From: Rhodopirellula halodulae
GTDB lineage: Bacteria; Planctomycetota; Planctomycetia; Pirellulales; Pirellulaceae
Direction of reading: 5' to 3'
Assembly (NCBI RefSeq): GCF_020966775.1
Contig: NZ_JAJKFV010000030.1
Location: 124,001-188,000, forward strand
Length of the DNA stretch: 64,000 bases
Positions 1 to 8,860 of this stretch are shown here, one piece after another. Position 1 is the first letter of the stretch; every line of letters begins with the position of its first letter. Both the position numbers and the translations under genes were made by a program. The notes beneath the pieces were generated by a model that made no database searches, was not told the origin of the DNA, and was given only the letters and a program-made list of their open reading frames with translations.

Positions 1-117
1 CACCGGCAACGTTTGCGGCAACTGCCCACCGACGATGGGGACGACGGAATCCTGTCCAGCGGTCCGTGAAGCAACCAGCGACAGGATCACAATTGAGGCG
101 ACACGCATTCGGTTCAT
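1..117 (-). CDS. N-terminus of a secreted protein, cut by the window edge
   Basis: Thirty-nine codons run from an ATG at 117 to the window edge. The start has basic residues (MNRMR), a hydrophobic stretch (VASIVILSLVA) and a probable cleavage region around SRTAGQ, so this looks like a Sec signal peptide followed by the mature start DSVVPIVGGQLP. It lies on the same strand as the sialate operon, 180 bases downstream of the kelch-symporter stop, and may be a further secreted member of that operon. The visible part does not identify a family; a sialate O-acetylesterase or another glycan enzyme would fit the context but nothing seen here proves it. Confidence 0.6.
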   Translation of the reverse strand, partial: MNRMRVASIVILSLVASRTAGQDSVVPIVGGQLPQTLPV

Positions 118-256
118 CGGGTCCACCGTACTACGGACTGAGAAGATGAGAAGAGCACCTAGAGCAACAAGCAAGGTGCCAATCAGTTGACAACGGATGC
201 CCGTTAGTTTGAGGGGGCCAAGACCCTCGCGTCAAGCAATTAAGCGACAGTTGAAA

Positions 257-277
257 GCAACCTTCGCTGTAGGTTGC
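257..277 (-). terminator. Small hairpin after the symporter gene
   Basis: The arms GCAACC and GGTTGC enclose a 9-base loop, and on the minus strand the hairpin is followed by TTTCAA. It lies about 20 bases after the stop of the kelch-symporter gene and before the next minus-strand gene. The stem is only 6 bp and the T-run is short, so it could be a weak terminator or attenuator lowering expression of the gene at 1-117, or it could be chance. Confidence 0.3.
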
Positions 278-297
278 ACTATGCATTGCGTGGGTGA

Positions 298-2940
298 TTA
301 GCTGCTCTGGTGCTTGGGCTTCGCTGTGATTGTGTGAATCGTCAACCCATCCAGGTCGCAATCAGGCCGCCCTGTCCAGACACTCACCAAATACCCGATC
401 GCAACGCAACTGACGATTCCACACGTCGTGTAAAGAAAGCCGTGCACGATCCCCGTTGCCCAAAGCGTGTACATGATCACGGCTCCGCAAACGGCGCCAG
501 TCATTGCACCGATGGAATTCGCTCGCTCGGTCACGCCACCCAGCACGAACAGGCCTCCTAGCACACCCATGAACAACCCCAGCACCACCAAAAACGTATC
601 AAACAGGGAGCGGATGTCTGGATCGACGAAGAACAAGGCCAGCGAAGTTCCTGCCATTCCGATGACCATCGTCAAAACCTTCGCGGCGCGTAGCAGCCCA
701 CGTTCAGATTGACACCAGTGCAGCGGACGAACGAAGTCCGTAACCAGAGCCGTCGCGGTGGAATTCATGCTGGTCGAGACAGTGGACTGAGCCGCCGCGA
801 AAACGCCTGCGACGATCAAACCCGCCAATCCAACCGGCATCTCTTTCGCAATGAACAGTGGAAAAATTTGATCGGTGGTGATCGAAGGAGAAATCCTTTC
901 GGGGTGCGAGTGGTAATAGCCATGAAGAGCTGTCCCGATGCCAAAGAACAACAGGGTGGCGGGAATGACCAAGATCGCGTTCGTCCAAATGGATCGCGCG
1001 GCGAGTTCTCGCGTTGGCGTCGTCATGTAACGCTGAACCACGGCTTGGTCCGCGGTGTAGGACGATAGATTCTGGCCAATCGCACCCACCACGATGACCC
1101 AGAATGCAATCTGAGCGTCATCAGGACGCAGATGCCAGTTGGCCCAACGAAGCTTGTCTGCGTTCAAAGCATGTTGGTAACTTCCCGTGATGCCACCATC
1201 CGTTTCGATCAACATCAACGTCAGTGCAACCAAGGCTCCGCCAAGCAAGATCACCGTTTGCAACGTGTCCGTCCATATCACCGCTTCGATTCCGCCGATG
1301 GTGCAGTACGCGATGCTGAGAACGCCCATCAGCAACACGGACTGCGTCGGCGTCATCGGCGTCGCCACCGCCAAGGCAAGGCCGGTCAGCGACATCACGA
1401 CGGCCATCCGAAACAAATGAAACAGTGAGAAGCTCAAGCTTCCGAACCAGCGAACCGGTCGGCTGAATCGTTTTTCCAGGTATTCGTAAGCACTGGTCGC
1501 ATCGATGCGTCGAAAGAATGGTATCGCCACAAAGACGGCCACAACAGCCACCAGCGGAATGGTGAAATTGCCGATGGCGTATGTCCAGTCTTGAGCATAC
1601 GCCTTAGATGGGATTCCAGTGAAGGTGACGGAACTCAACATCGTCGCGAAAATGCTGCAGCCTGCTGCCCACCAAGGAATCTGGCTACCGCCGCGAAAAT
1701 AGTCGTTGGTGTTCTTGTTCTTTCGCGAAAAATAGACACCGATTCCGAGCACCGCGACGAGGTAACCCACCAGCACACCAGTATTCCAACCGCCAAACGC
1801 TGCGTGGGGCTCGCTCAGATGAATACGATAGATCGCCGGTGTCCGAACTCGCGGACGGATCTCGCCGCTCGGCAACCAAAGCTCGTCCTGCCAACGAACG
1901 ACTTGCGTGGTGACTTGATTCAGCGGTGGTGCGGGCAGTTCCACCCAACGATCTGTGATCGTGTGATAGGCGAAATTGCGTTTGGGAAAGCCCGGATGGT
2001 TGTCGTGCAACTCATCTGCTCGCCCGAACAGCGAACCATCGTCGCCCCCCAGTACCAAACAATGGCTTTGCCCGTAGCCAATCACCGATCCCGCCATCAC
2101 GCAGGCCGGCGCATCCGCTCGTTGTCGCCACTTGGCTTCGCTAGGGCAGTACTCCCATGTGTCGCGAAGAAACTTGGTTTTCGCGTTGGCTTCGCTTCTG
2201 CCACTGATGACATACAAACAAGGTTCGAAACCATTGTGCTGAGAGGCAGCGACATGAAACGCGCGAGCCGATCCAGGGCAGTCCGGCAGTGCTTCCCACT
2301 GAAGACTCGCGGGATCTGCTGCGAGACTCAAATCTAACTTCCAAAATCGATTGGTGGCCGATGACAATTCCAAATTCGACTGGCCACCGAAGATGTACAC
2401 GGAGTCGCCCAGCAAGTTCGCCGTCATGTGAACGCAGGGCGTCGGCAAAGGCGGGAAATCGGTGAACTCGACGATCTGCCGTTCCGGATTCCAGTGCATC
2501 AAGAACACTTGGTCGGAAACACTGCGACCATCGCTGCCTCCCAGACATAAAACGCCACCTGTTCGTTGTCCGTCGGAAGGAATGGAAACCGCAGCACCGT
2601 AAGCCAATGACCGAGGCAAAGTTCCCGCGTCCAGCCAATCAAATTGCTCGCCGTCACGTTTTAAAACATGAATGCGATCATGCCACCGCTTTTGATTTTC
2701 CCAAACCGGCGTTGGGAAGTTGGCACCTCCGGCGATGATCAAATGATCCGAGTCAACTCCGACGAATGGGCCCGCGACACCGAGTGGATTTGGAAGTGGC
2801 GGCATGGGCTCCCAAGTCATCTGCACGTCGGAAGCACGCTTGATCGCGTCATCTGCTCCAATGGACGCCGGTCCAAACATGCTGGCCAGCCAGCATGCGA
2901 CCGCGAGGCAAAGCAAACGTCGCTCAGGCCACCGCGTCAT
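298..2940 (-). CDS. Kelch beta-propeller fused to a sodium:solute symporter (sialate uptake)
   Basis: An 880-residue fusion. A signal-like segment (RRLLCLAVACWLASMFG) is followed by a kelch propeller at about 40-385, with repeats such as IIAGGANFP, LCLGGSDG, YIFGGQSN and LVLGGDDG. A sodium:solute symporter (SSS) domain fills about 390-880, with many hydrophobic helices and the family-like stretch DYFRGGSQIPWWAAGCSIFA. The kelch part resembles NanM-type N-acetylneuraminate mutarotases, which are extracytoplasmic, and SSS proteins include sialate transporters. I infer that the propeller anomerises or captures sialic acid and hands it to the attached transporter. The chosen ATG at 2940 overlaps the lyase stop as ATGA, so translation is probably coupled; an in-frame upstream start at 2976 is less likely. 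The substrate is inferred from the neighbouring sialidase and lyase. Confidence 0.88.
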   Translation of the reverse strand: MTRWPERRLLCLAVACWLASMFGPASIGADDAIKRASDVQMTWEPMPPLPNPLGVAGPFVGVDSDHLIIAGGANFPTPVWENQKRWHDRIHVLKRDGEQFDWLDAGTLPRSLAYGAAVSIPSDGQRTGGVLCLGGSDGRSVSDQVFLMHWNPERQIVEFTDFPPLPTPCVHMTANLLGDSVYIFGGQSNLELSSATNRFWKLDLSLAADPASLQWEALPDCPGSARAFHVAASQHNGFEPCLYVISGRSEANAKTKFLRDTWEYCPSEAKWRQRADAPACVMAGSVIGYGQSHCLVLGGDDGSLFGRADELHDNHPGFPKRNFAYHTITDRWVELPAPPLNQVTTQVVRWQDELWLPSGEIRPRVRTPAIYRIHLSEPHAAFGGWNTGVLVGYLVAVLGIGVYFSRKNKNTNDYFRGGSQIPWWAAGCSIFATMLSSVTFTGIPSKAYAQDWTYAIGNFTIPLVAVVAVFVAIPFFRRIDATSAYEYLEKRFSRPVRWFGSLSFSLFHLFRMAVVMSLTGLALAVATPMTPTQSVLLMGVLSIAYCTIGGIEAVIWTDTLQTVILLGGALVALTLMLIETDGGITGSYQHALNADKLRWANWHLRPDDAQIAFWVIVVGAIGQNLSSYTADQAVVQRYMTTPTRELAARSIWTNAILVIPATLLFFGIGTALHGYYHSHPERISPSITTDQIFPLFIAKEMPVGLAGLIVAGVFAAAQSTVSTSMNSTATALVTDFVRPLHWCQSERGLLRAAKVLTMVIGMAGTSLALFFVDPDIRSLFDTFLVVLGLFMGVLGGLFVLGGVTERANSIGAMTGAVCGAVIMYTLWATGIVHGFLYTTCGIVSCVAIGYLVSVWTGRPDCDLDGLTIHTITAKPKHQSS

Positions 2941-3887
2941 CTCGACGCTCCCGTTGTGTCCTCGCCGCGGTTCCAATCGAAGAATCCAATCTCAGTCAGC
3001 TTGGTATGCAAAGATTTTAACTGAGTTTCCGACAAGCGACCCAGCGGCAAACGGCATGGTCCAACTAGGACGCCTTGCATTTCCAACACCGCTTTGGTCG
3101 CCGGATGAAACGGAAATTGTCCCATCACACGGATCACCTCGACCGCGCGAAGTTGCCATTTCCGGGCATGATCAAAGTCGGATGCGGCAAACGATTTGAT
3201 GACTCGTTGGTAGATGTTGGCGGCGATGTTGTACGTGCTGCCGATGGCAGCGTTCGCTCCGGTCGCCAACGCACCCAGCAACATCTCGTCGCAACCCCAG
3301 ACCACATCCAGGTCATCCGAGGTGGCGTTTTTGCATGCCATGAATTCGTGCAATTTAGTGTCGGTGTACTTCAATCCTCTCAGTGTTGGCATGCGCTCCG
3401 TCGCCAAACGCAGAAACTCCGGCATCACGACGCTTGATCCCGTCAGCGCGGGAATGTGGTAGTAGTAAAAAGGCGTCTCCGGTGCAGCCGTTGCCACCTC
3501 GCACATGCAATCGACTAAAGAATCAGAGTCCGCGATCTTGTAGTAGGACGGACAGGTTGCCGAGATTGCATGGGCGCCAATCGATTCAGCGTGTGCCGCG
3601 AGCTCACGGGCGTCTCGCAAGCTGTTGTGCCCCACCTGCACAATGACGGGAACGCGATCATTCGCTGCGTCGACGAACGCCCCCGCGAGTTGTTGTCGTT
3701 CGCCGGTGGTCAACGACATGCCTTCGCCCGTGCTCCCGCAAACGTACAGCCCCGAAATCCCGGATCGCATCAAGTGGTCCACCAAAGAAGGCACGACCTC
3801 CAAGTTCAAATCACCGTTGGGATGCATGGGCGTGTAAGTCGCGGCGATCAAACCGGACAACGCTGGCGACGAGTTCGTGGGCTTCAA
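2937..3887 (-). CDS. nanA: N-acetylneuraminate lyase / DapA-family aldolase
   Basis: A 316-residue class I aldolase of the DHDPS/NAL family, likely to split N-acetylneuraminate into N-acetylmannosamine and pyruvate in the cytoplasm. It has the pyruvate-binding GSTGEG at 51-56, the tyrosine region YYYHIP at 141-146 and the Schiff-base lysine in GLKYTD (K173). The length is normal for the family. It overlaps the upstream sialidase gene and the downstream kelch-symporter gene, in both cases as ATGA, which places it in the middle of a tightly coupled operon. Family members also include dihydrodipicolinate synthase and other keto-acid aldolases; the sialidase and NanM-like neighbours make the NanA role much the best reading. 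Confidence 0.9.
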   Translation of the reverse strand: MKPTNSSPALSGLIAATYTPMHPNGDLNLEVVPSLVDHLMRSGISGLYVCGSTGEGMSLTTGERQQLAGAFVDAANDRVPVIVQVGHNSLRDARELAAHAESIGAHAISATCPSYYKIADSDSLVDCMCEVATAAPETPFYYYHIPALTGSSVVMPEFLRLATERMPTLRGLKYTDTKLHEFMACKNATSDDLDVVWGCDEMLLGALATGANAAIGSTYNIAANIYQRVIKSFAASDFDHARKWQLRAVEVIRVMGQFPFHPATKAVLEMQGVLVGPCRLPLGRLSETQLKSLHTKLTEIGFFDWNRGEDTTGASR

Positions 3888-5113
3888 GGTTGCTCTCCCG
3901 CAGCATCCGAGTCCGCACCGTTTTTCTGCGAACCCTTCTCTAGTTCATCCATCGAGATCGCAACAAAGCTGATCGCGCGGTATCCATCACGCTCGAACAG
4001 CACTCCAACTCGCCCATCCGACATGCGAGTCAAACAGGAATACGCAAAACCATCGGGATAAATGACCGTCTGAGCAGGCCAGGTCTTTCCTTCATCGTAG
4101 GAGACTCGTAGCACTCCGTTGGCACGCTTGGTCTGCGTTGCAGGGTTGGAGAAGAGAATTCGACTCGTTCCATCTTCGGGCCATGAATACCGCAGTAACG
4201 CGGCTTGGCAAGTCGGCTCGATCAACTGTTCATCCGACTGCAGTTGCGTCCAGCTTTCGCCCGCATCGGAGCTGGTTGCAACCTTGCGAAATTTGGTTGT
4301 GCCGGCACCTTGCGTCCGAGCGTTCAACATCAACCGTCCATCCGACAACTCGACCATTTGCACCTCATTGCCGTGACCTTTGCCATCGCCGGGGGCCACG
4401 TCTCCCATCTTCCAACTTGCACCGTCGTCGTCGCTGTAAGCGGCGTAAACACGCCAATCGCCGTAAGGGCCTTGGTTGAACGGCATGACAATTCGTCCCG
4501 GATGGGGGCCGCGTTGCAAGACAATTCCAATGCCGGGACCCGCCGCAACGCTCGTCACGCCGTGTTCTCGTTTCACCTGACGCGATACATCCAATGGCTC
4601 GGACCAAGTCAGCCCGTCATCGTCGCTGGTTTGGATGAACGTGAAGTACGAGTCTGGGCCGTATCCATCATTCGCCCGGTGTTCGCCCAATCGGTTTTGT
4701 TGATACATCACCAAGATGCGACCGGATTCCAAAACGACCGCTTGAGGGTTGTTGAGCGACAAGGCGCCCTGTTCGCGAATCAGCAAAAGGTCTCCCCAAG
4801 TCTTGCCTCCATCGACGGAACGCTTGGCAATCAAATCGTTCTCCGAATGGTCACCACCTTGGCGGCCCTCTGCAAACGCGAGCAACGTTCCTGCTTTGGT
4901 GGTCACCAGCGAAGGGATGCGGATCGCGGGATAACCGTCTTCGCCGGGCACAAACACATCGACCAAGTGACGGTCGTGCGCCGTCCCGGTCGACTCCGCC
5001 GCCGATAGGTGACACCGCGTTGCAAGCCCAAGCTGTGTTCCGGCAAGGATGGCGAACGCAAAGATCTGACGGGAGAAAATCGCGGGCAAACGACGTCTGA
5101 TGGCAGCAGGCAT
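3884..5113 (-). CDS. Secreted exo-alpha-sialidase (neuraminidase)
   Basis: A 409-residue BNR-repeat glycosidase expected to release terminal sialic acids outside the cytoplasm. An N-terminal export signal (about 1-39, hydrophobic IFAFAILAGTQLGLA) precedes the sialidase start YPAIRIPSL, with the arginine of the RIP motif at R65. Asp-box motifs follow through the propeller: SVDGGKTW, SDDDGLTW, SDDDGASW, SSDAGESW and SYDEGKTW. It is the first gene of the minus-strand sialate operon, overlapping the lyase start by 4 bases. The promoter region lies between 5114 and 5237, next to a large palindrome that probably binds the divergent GntR regulator. The order sialidase, lyase, transporter is a complete uptake route. 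Linkage specificity cannot be read from the sequence. Confidence 0.92.
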   Translation of the reverse strand: MPAAIRRRLPAIFSRQIFAFAILAGTQLGLATRCHLSAAESTGTAHDRHLVDVFVPGEDGYPAIRIPSLVTTKAGTLLAFAEGRQGGDHSENDLIAKRSVDGGKTWGDLLLIREQGALSLNNPQAVVLESGRILVMYQQNRLGEHRANDGYGPDSYFTFIQTSDDDGLTWSEPLDVSRQVKREHGVTSVAAGPGIGIVLQRGPHPGRIVMPFNQGPYGDWRVYAAYSDDDGASWKMGDVAPGDGKGHGNEVQMVELSDGRLMLNARTQGAGTTKFRKVATSSDAGESWTQLQSDEQLIEPTCQAALLRYSWPEDGTSRILFSNPATQTKRANGVLRVSYDEGKTWPAQTVIYPDGFAYSCLTRMSDGRVGVLFERDGYRAISFVAISMDELEKGSQKNGADSDAAGEQP

Positions 5114-5168
5114 GACGAATTCCGAGGTGGGGCGTGTTGACGGCTGAAAAGAGCAAGCCGAGGAAGGA

Positions 5169-5206
5169 GTGGTGTTATAACATGTCGTGCGATGTTATAA
5201 CACCAC
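5169..5206. promoter_or_regulatory. Perfect inverted repeat, likely operator of the sialate locus
   Basis: The arms GTGGTGTTATAACA (5169-5182) and TGTTATAACACCAC (5193-5206) are exact reverse complements around a 10-base spacer. Each arm also holds the self-palindrome TGTTATAACA, at 5173-5182 and 5193-5202, so the two core sites are exactly 20 bp apart, about two helical turns. The element sits between the divergent sialidase (ATG 5113) and GntR (ATG 5238) genes, ending 31 bases before the regulator start. GntR/FCD regulators bind such sites as dimers. I infer autoregulation and control of the sialidase operon, with two dimers on one DNA face. Confidence 0.8.
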
Positions 5207-5237
5207 TTGTTCCGTCCCGCTGACTTCGCAGAACATC

Positions 5238-5942
5238 ATGACTGGCAATCTCGCCGATCGAGCCTATCGCCACCTCCGCACCCGGTTGTCTCGTGGTGAA
5301 CTCGCACCCGGAATGCGTTTGGTCAATCGCACGCTGGCCGCCGACATCGGCGTCAGTGTCATCCCCGTGCGTGAAGCGATCAATCGTTTGGCCAGCGAAG
5401 GATTGGTGGAACAAATTCCTGGGTCAGGTGCTTTTGTCCGCAAGATCAATCGGGAGGATTTGGATGATCTGTACGTGCTTCGCGATGCGCTGGAAAGCTG
5501 TGCCGCGGGCGAAGCCGCTCGCAACGCGACCTCCGACCAATTGGATCGCTTCGATGAAATTTTGAAACGGGTCGCGGACACGACCGATGCGATTCAGAAG
5601 TCCAAACGTGGTCACAGCAACAAACGCCAGCTCAATCAATGGATGGACGATGAGGAAGCGTTCCATCATTTGCTCATCGAAACCTCGCAGAATCGTCTGC
5701 TGGCCAAAGTGGTCGATGAGAATCGAGCGATCGCGGCTGTCTTCGAGTGTCAACGCGATTCTCCGAAGCTCCTGACGGCGGAACTCGCCAAGCGGACTCT
5801 GTCGTCCAAACGAAAACTCATCGAAGCCATTCGGAAACGCAATGCGGATCAGGCTCGTCAGTTGATGAGCCAACACATTCGCCGCGGTCAGCAAACGGTC
5901 GTCGAGTTCTTTTTCTCAGATGATGCACCCGGGGAACGCTGA
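5238..5942 (+). CDS. GntR-family regulator with FCD domain, probable sialate regulator
   Basis: A 234-residue regulator. A winged helix-turn-helix fills about 1-70 (ADRAYRHLRTRLSRGEL, then VIPVREAINRLASEGLVE). A helical FCD ligand domain follows at about 80-220, with DDLYVLRDALE, the EEAFHHLLIE helix and SQHIRRG near the end. This layout matches the FadR/FCD group, to which E. coli NanR belongs. It is divergent from the sialidase-lyase-transporter operon and follows a perfect palindrome, so the likely role is a sialate-responsive repressor that also controls itself. The ATG at 5238 is preferred because upstream in-frame codons would run through the palindrome. The ligand is inferred from context. 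Confidence 0.88.
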   Translation: MTGNLADRAYRHLRTRLSRGELAPGMRLVNRTLAADIGVSVIPVREAINRLASEGLVEQIPGSGAFVRKINREDLDDLYVLRDALESCAAGEAARNATSDQLDRFDEILKRVADTTDAIQKSKRGHSNKRQLNQWMDDEEAFHHLLIETSQNRLLAKVVDENRAIAAVFECQRDSPKLLTAELAKRTLSSKRKLIEAIRKRNADQARQLMSQHIRRGQQTVVEFFFSDDAPGER

Positions 5943-6076
5943 GAAGAAGGCTGAAGCGTACCGAACGGATGAAGCACGTGAGAAACTCCCCAAGTTGATT
6001 TCAGTTTTGGTCCACCAGTGAGCGTGATGTTGGACGTGAGCGTGACAGGCGGCAACGGCGTGTGCATAATGAAGCG

Positions 6077-8338
6077 ATGAAAGAGTCTCTCCCGCCCCGC
6101 AACCGAATCCGCGTGTTGCCAATCGTGCTACTGGCTGCCGCGTTTTCGGCCGTAGTGTCAGCCGACACGTTCAGTTGGTCCAACGAAACTTCGGTGGCCA
6201 CGAACGCGAATCTGCCTCGCGACGAAATTGCCCCGACTGTTTCCGCGAAGCGGTTGGCCGAGGTGCCCATTGCGTCACGAATGTTGCGGCGACCGATTGC
6301 GTCTGCACGCTGGGACGACGACACCGTTGTGGTCGCGAATCAGCGGAGCGGAACGGTCAGCTTTGTTTCGGTCGACGACATGGCCGTCCGACGTGAAGTC
6401 GAGGTCGGTGGCAATCTGACCGATCTCGCTCGCGTTGAGGTCGAGGGTGAGCCGCATTTGTTGCTGACGGATGACAAGGCTCATCGGCTGGTTTGTGTGC
6501 GGGTTACGGATGAGGCGGCGACCATGGTTTGGCAATTGGAAATGCCAACCGGGCCGACGTCGCTGGTTCTTTCGCCGGACAATCATTCGTGCGTCGTCGC
6601 GTCTTCTTGGGCCCGAACGTTGACTTGGGTGGAGTTGCCAGCAGCCGTCGGGGACTCAGCGAAGATTCGTGAGTCGCTGGATCTGCCGTTCTCACCCAAG
6701 GCACAGCTTCTCTTTGCGGATCAAAAACGGTTGTTGGTTGCCGACGCGTTCGGGCCGCGACTCGCCTTGATCGCGACTGACACCAGAACGCTCCTTTCAA
6801 TTCGCGAAATTCCCGGAAACAACATTCGCGGGCTCACACGAAATCAAGACGGCGACAAGCTGTACGTCACGCACGAGTTGATCAACGAGATTGCTCCTCC
6901 ACGAAGCAGCGAAATCATTTGGGGATCCATGGTGTCCGATGCCATGCGCGAGATCCCGGTCGCGACGATTCTGGATCCTGAAGCCTCGCTCAGCCAAGGC
7001 AGCCGGTTTTTGGCTCTCGGCAACAACACTCGCGGCGCGGGCGATCCCAATGGGTTGGCATCGCGGTCCGATGGGCGATTGATTGTGGCCATCGGTGGCC
7101 TCGGACAAATCGGTGTGGTGGAACCCGGTGGGATCGGTGTGACTCGGCTGCAGACCGGAAAGCGGCCGACGCACGTGTTGGCGTGGTCCGACGATCGTTT
7201 CCTGATCACTAATCAACATTCTGATTCACTTTCGCGAGTCGACTTTGATTGGAAAGAGAACACGAAGGTTGATGTCATCGGGACGGATGATTCGGAATTC
7301 GGCGGTGCGGATGAGACGCCGGCCGACTACGAGGACTCCGCTGACCAAACAAGCTATTCCGAGAAGGGCGAAGCGGAATACGAGTACGCTGGCGTCGATG
7401 AGTCATTCGACGAGAGTCGTTCAGGGGAGGAAGGTGAAGCGTCCGAAGGGTCGGACGATTACGACCAAGACAAGACTGAGACCGAGTACGACGTCGAAGC
7501 AGCATACGACGTGAAGAGCGAGTACGCCGAGAGCGAGTACGACGATCGCGAAGCCTACGCGAGCGATGTTTCGCGAAATGGGCTGACCTATCAAACCAAG
7601 ACGTACCAGATCGGTCCCGACGCGGATAAAGGGGCGAAGCAACTGGTCGCCACGGTGCAACAGATGTCGCTTGGACTGCCGCCGAAACTGACTCCTTCGG
7701 AACGCGGTGAAACGCTCTTCTTCGATGCCAGCTTGTCTCGAGGTGGTTGGTACAGTTGCCACAGTTGTCATACGGATGGGCACACCAGCGGTTCCCTAGC
7801 CGATACGCTCAGCGACGGTGGTGAGGGGGCACCGAAACGCATTTTGTCGTTACATGGAGTTGGGCAAACGGGGCCTTGGGCGTGGATCGGCGACAAGTCA
7901 GAAATCGAGTCGCAAGTTCGGCAAACGCTGCGGCTGACGATGCAAGGTCGCAAGCTGAACGGTGGCGAAATTGGGGATCTGGTTGCGTTTTTGAAGTCGC
8001 TGCCGCCGGCACCAATCTTTCGCCCCGCGACGGACGATGCGGATGCGAAGATCGTCGACGCGGGACGCGAACTCTTTCAGTCACTGGATTGTGTTGCGTG
8101 CCACTCCGGATCCGTTCTGACTTCCGAAGACACCTACGAAGTGGGACTGACTGATGAACGAGGAACGACGCAGTTCAACCCGCCGTCGCTTCGTGGTGTC
8201 GGTCACCTGCATTCGCTCTTTCATGATTTGCGAGCCGCGGACCTCAACGCTGTTGTCACGCAGTACAAGCACCAACTTCCCCGCGACCTCACGCTGGACG
8301 AGCAAGAAGCACTGATTCGATACCTGCAAAGTCTATAA
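6077..8338 (+). CDS. Secreted beta-propeller protein with two c-type haem sites
   Basis: A 753-residue exported protein. A signal peptide (IRVLPIVLLAAAFSAVVSA) is followed by a YVTN/WD-type propeller to about residue 390. A strongly acidic, tyrosine-rich linker spans about 395-500. The C-terminal part is a cytochrome c-peroxidase-like region with two CXXCH motifs, at 561-565 (CHSCH) and 672-676 (CVACH). MauG/CcpA-type dihaem proteins share the pattern of two haem motifs separated by about 110 residues; the text around the first (LFFDASLSRGGWYSCHSCH) is typical of that family. Likely role: extracytoplasmic electron transfer or peroxide/substrate oxidation, partner unknown. The start is the ATG at 6077; a GTG at 6062 is possible. 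The gene follows the GntR regulator by 134 bases but a sialate link is not evident. Confidence 0.82.
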   Translation: MKESLPPRNRIRVLPIVLLAAAFSAVVSADTFSWSNETSVATNANLPRDEIAPTVSAKRLAEVPIASRMLRRPIASARWDDDTVVVANQRSGTVSFVSVDDMAVRREVEVGGNLTDLARVEVEGEPHLLLTDDKAHRLVCVRVTDEAATMVWQLEMPTGPTSLVLSPDNHSCVVASSWARTLTWVELPAAVGDSAKIRESLDLPFSPKAQLLFADQKRLLVADAFGPRLALIATDTRTLLSIREIPGNNIRGLTRNQDGDKLYVTHELINEIAPPRSSEIIWGSMVSDAMREIPVATILDPEASLSQGSRFLALGNNTRGAGDPNGLASRSDGRLIVAIGGLGQIGVVEPGGIGVTRLQTGKRPTHVLAWSDDRFLITNQHSDSLSRVDFDWKENTKVDVIGTDDSEFGGADETPADYEDSADQTSYSEKGEAEYEYAGVDESFDESRSGEEGEASEGSDDYDQDKTETEYDVEAAYDVKSEYAESEYDDREAYASDVSRNGLTYQTKTYQIGPDADKGAKQLVATVQQMSLGLPPKLTPSERGETLFFDASLSRGGWYSCHSCHTDGHTSGSLADTLSDGGEGAPKRILSLHGVGQTGPWAWIGDKSEIESQVRQTLRLTMQGRKLNGGEIGDLVAFLKSLPPAPIFRPATDDADAKIVDAGRELFQSLDCVACHSGSVLTSEDTYEVGLTDERGTTQFNPPSLRGVGHLHSLFHDLRAADLNAVVTQYKHQLPRDLTLDEQEALIRYLQSL

Positions 8339-8860
8339 TCCAAAACGCGACCGAATCGTTTTTTGTGGATTTTCGTTCACCATCTGGTTGCAAGCAGCGG
8401 TTTCGATTTCTTTTGTCAGCTAGCTCCGGTGCAGCGATCGGTTGATGCCACGAATGCAGCTTCAATGATCTCAATCTTCGTTGAAACGTTTGAATGTCGC
8501 CGCGCATATCAGTCGTGTTGATGAACGCCGGTATACAACAAAGGCGTCTTTTTGATATTGAAATCGGTTGCGTCGCGAAGAATGCAAAGTGACGCCACCG
8601 CCATCCCTCGCGAGTTCAATTGCGCTACACTACAATTCTGAAACGATTGCGGAGACACGCAGTTGGCTGGTCATTGAAGGTTTCAAGATGATTCACTTCA
8701 CAGAAAACAAGACTGTTCTTGAAGCAAGACATCGCACTGAAGTCGGCGACTCTGTCACAATGGTTGAGAGGATCCCGTCACTTCAACTTAAGCTCGACAG
8801 GAACAGGGGCACACGTATCACCGACGGGAGAGATCTTGTCAGTGAGAATTAGTAAACATC
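8339..8860. other. Gap between the cytochrome and PAS-LuxR genes
   Basis: A 522-base gap. It holds one open frame that may be a small gene (8568-8852). Otherwise I see AT-rich stretches such as the T-run near 8359 but no convincing terminator, tRNA or promoter motif. The promoter of the PAS-LuxR gene presumably lies here. Confidence 0.4.
8568..8852 (+). CDS. Possible small hypothetical protein upstream of the PAS-LuxR gene
   Basis: An open frame of 94 codons ends 8 bases before the ATG of the PAS-LuxR gene, the spacing expected for coupled genes. An internal ATG at 8688 would give 54 residues (MIHFTENKTVLEARHR onwards), polar and charged, without signal peptide or membrane segment. I recognise no family. 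The close spacing is the only support; the frame could equally be non-coding leader DNA. Confidence 0.25.
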   Translation: MRREECKVTPPPSLASSIALHYNSETIAETRSWLVIEGFKMIHFTENKTVLEARHRTEVGDSVTMVERIPSLQLKLDRNRGTRITDGRDLVSEN

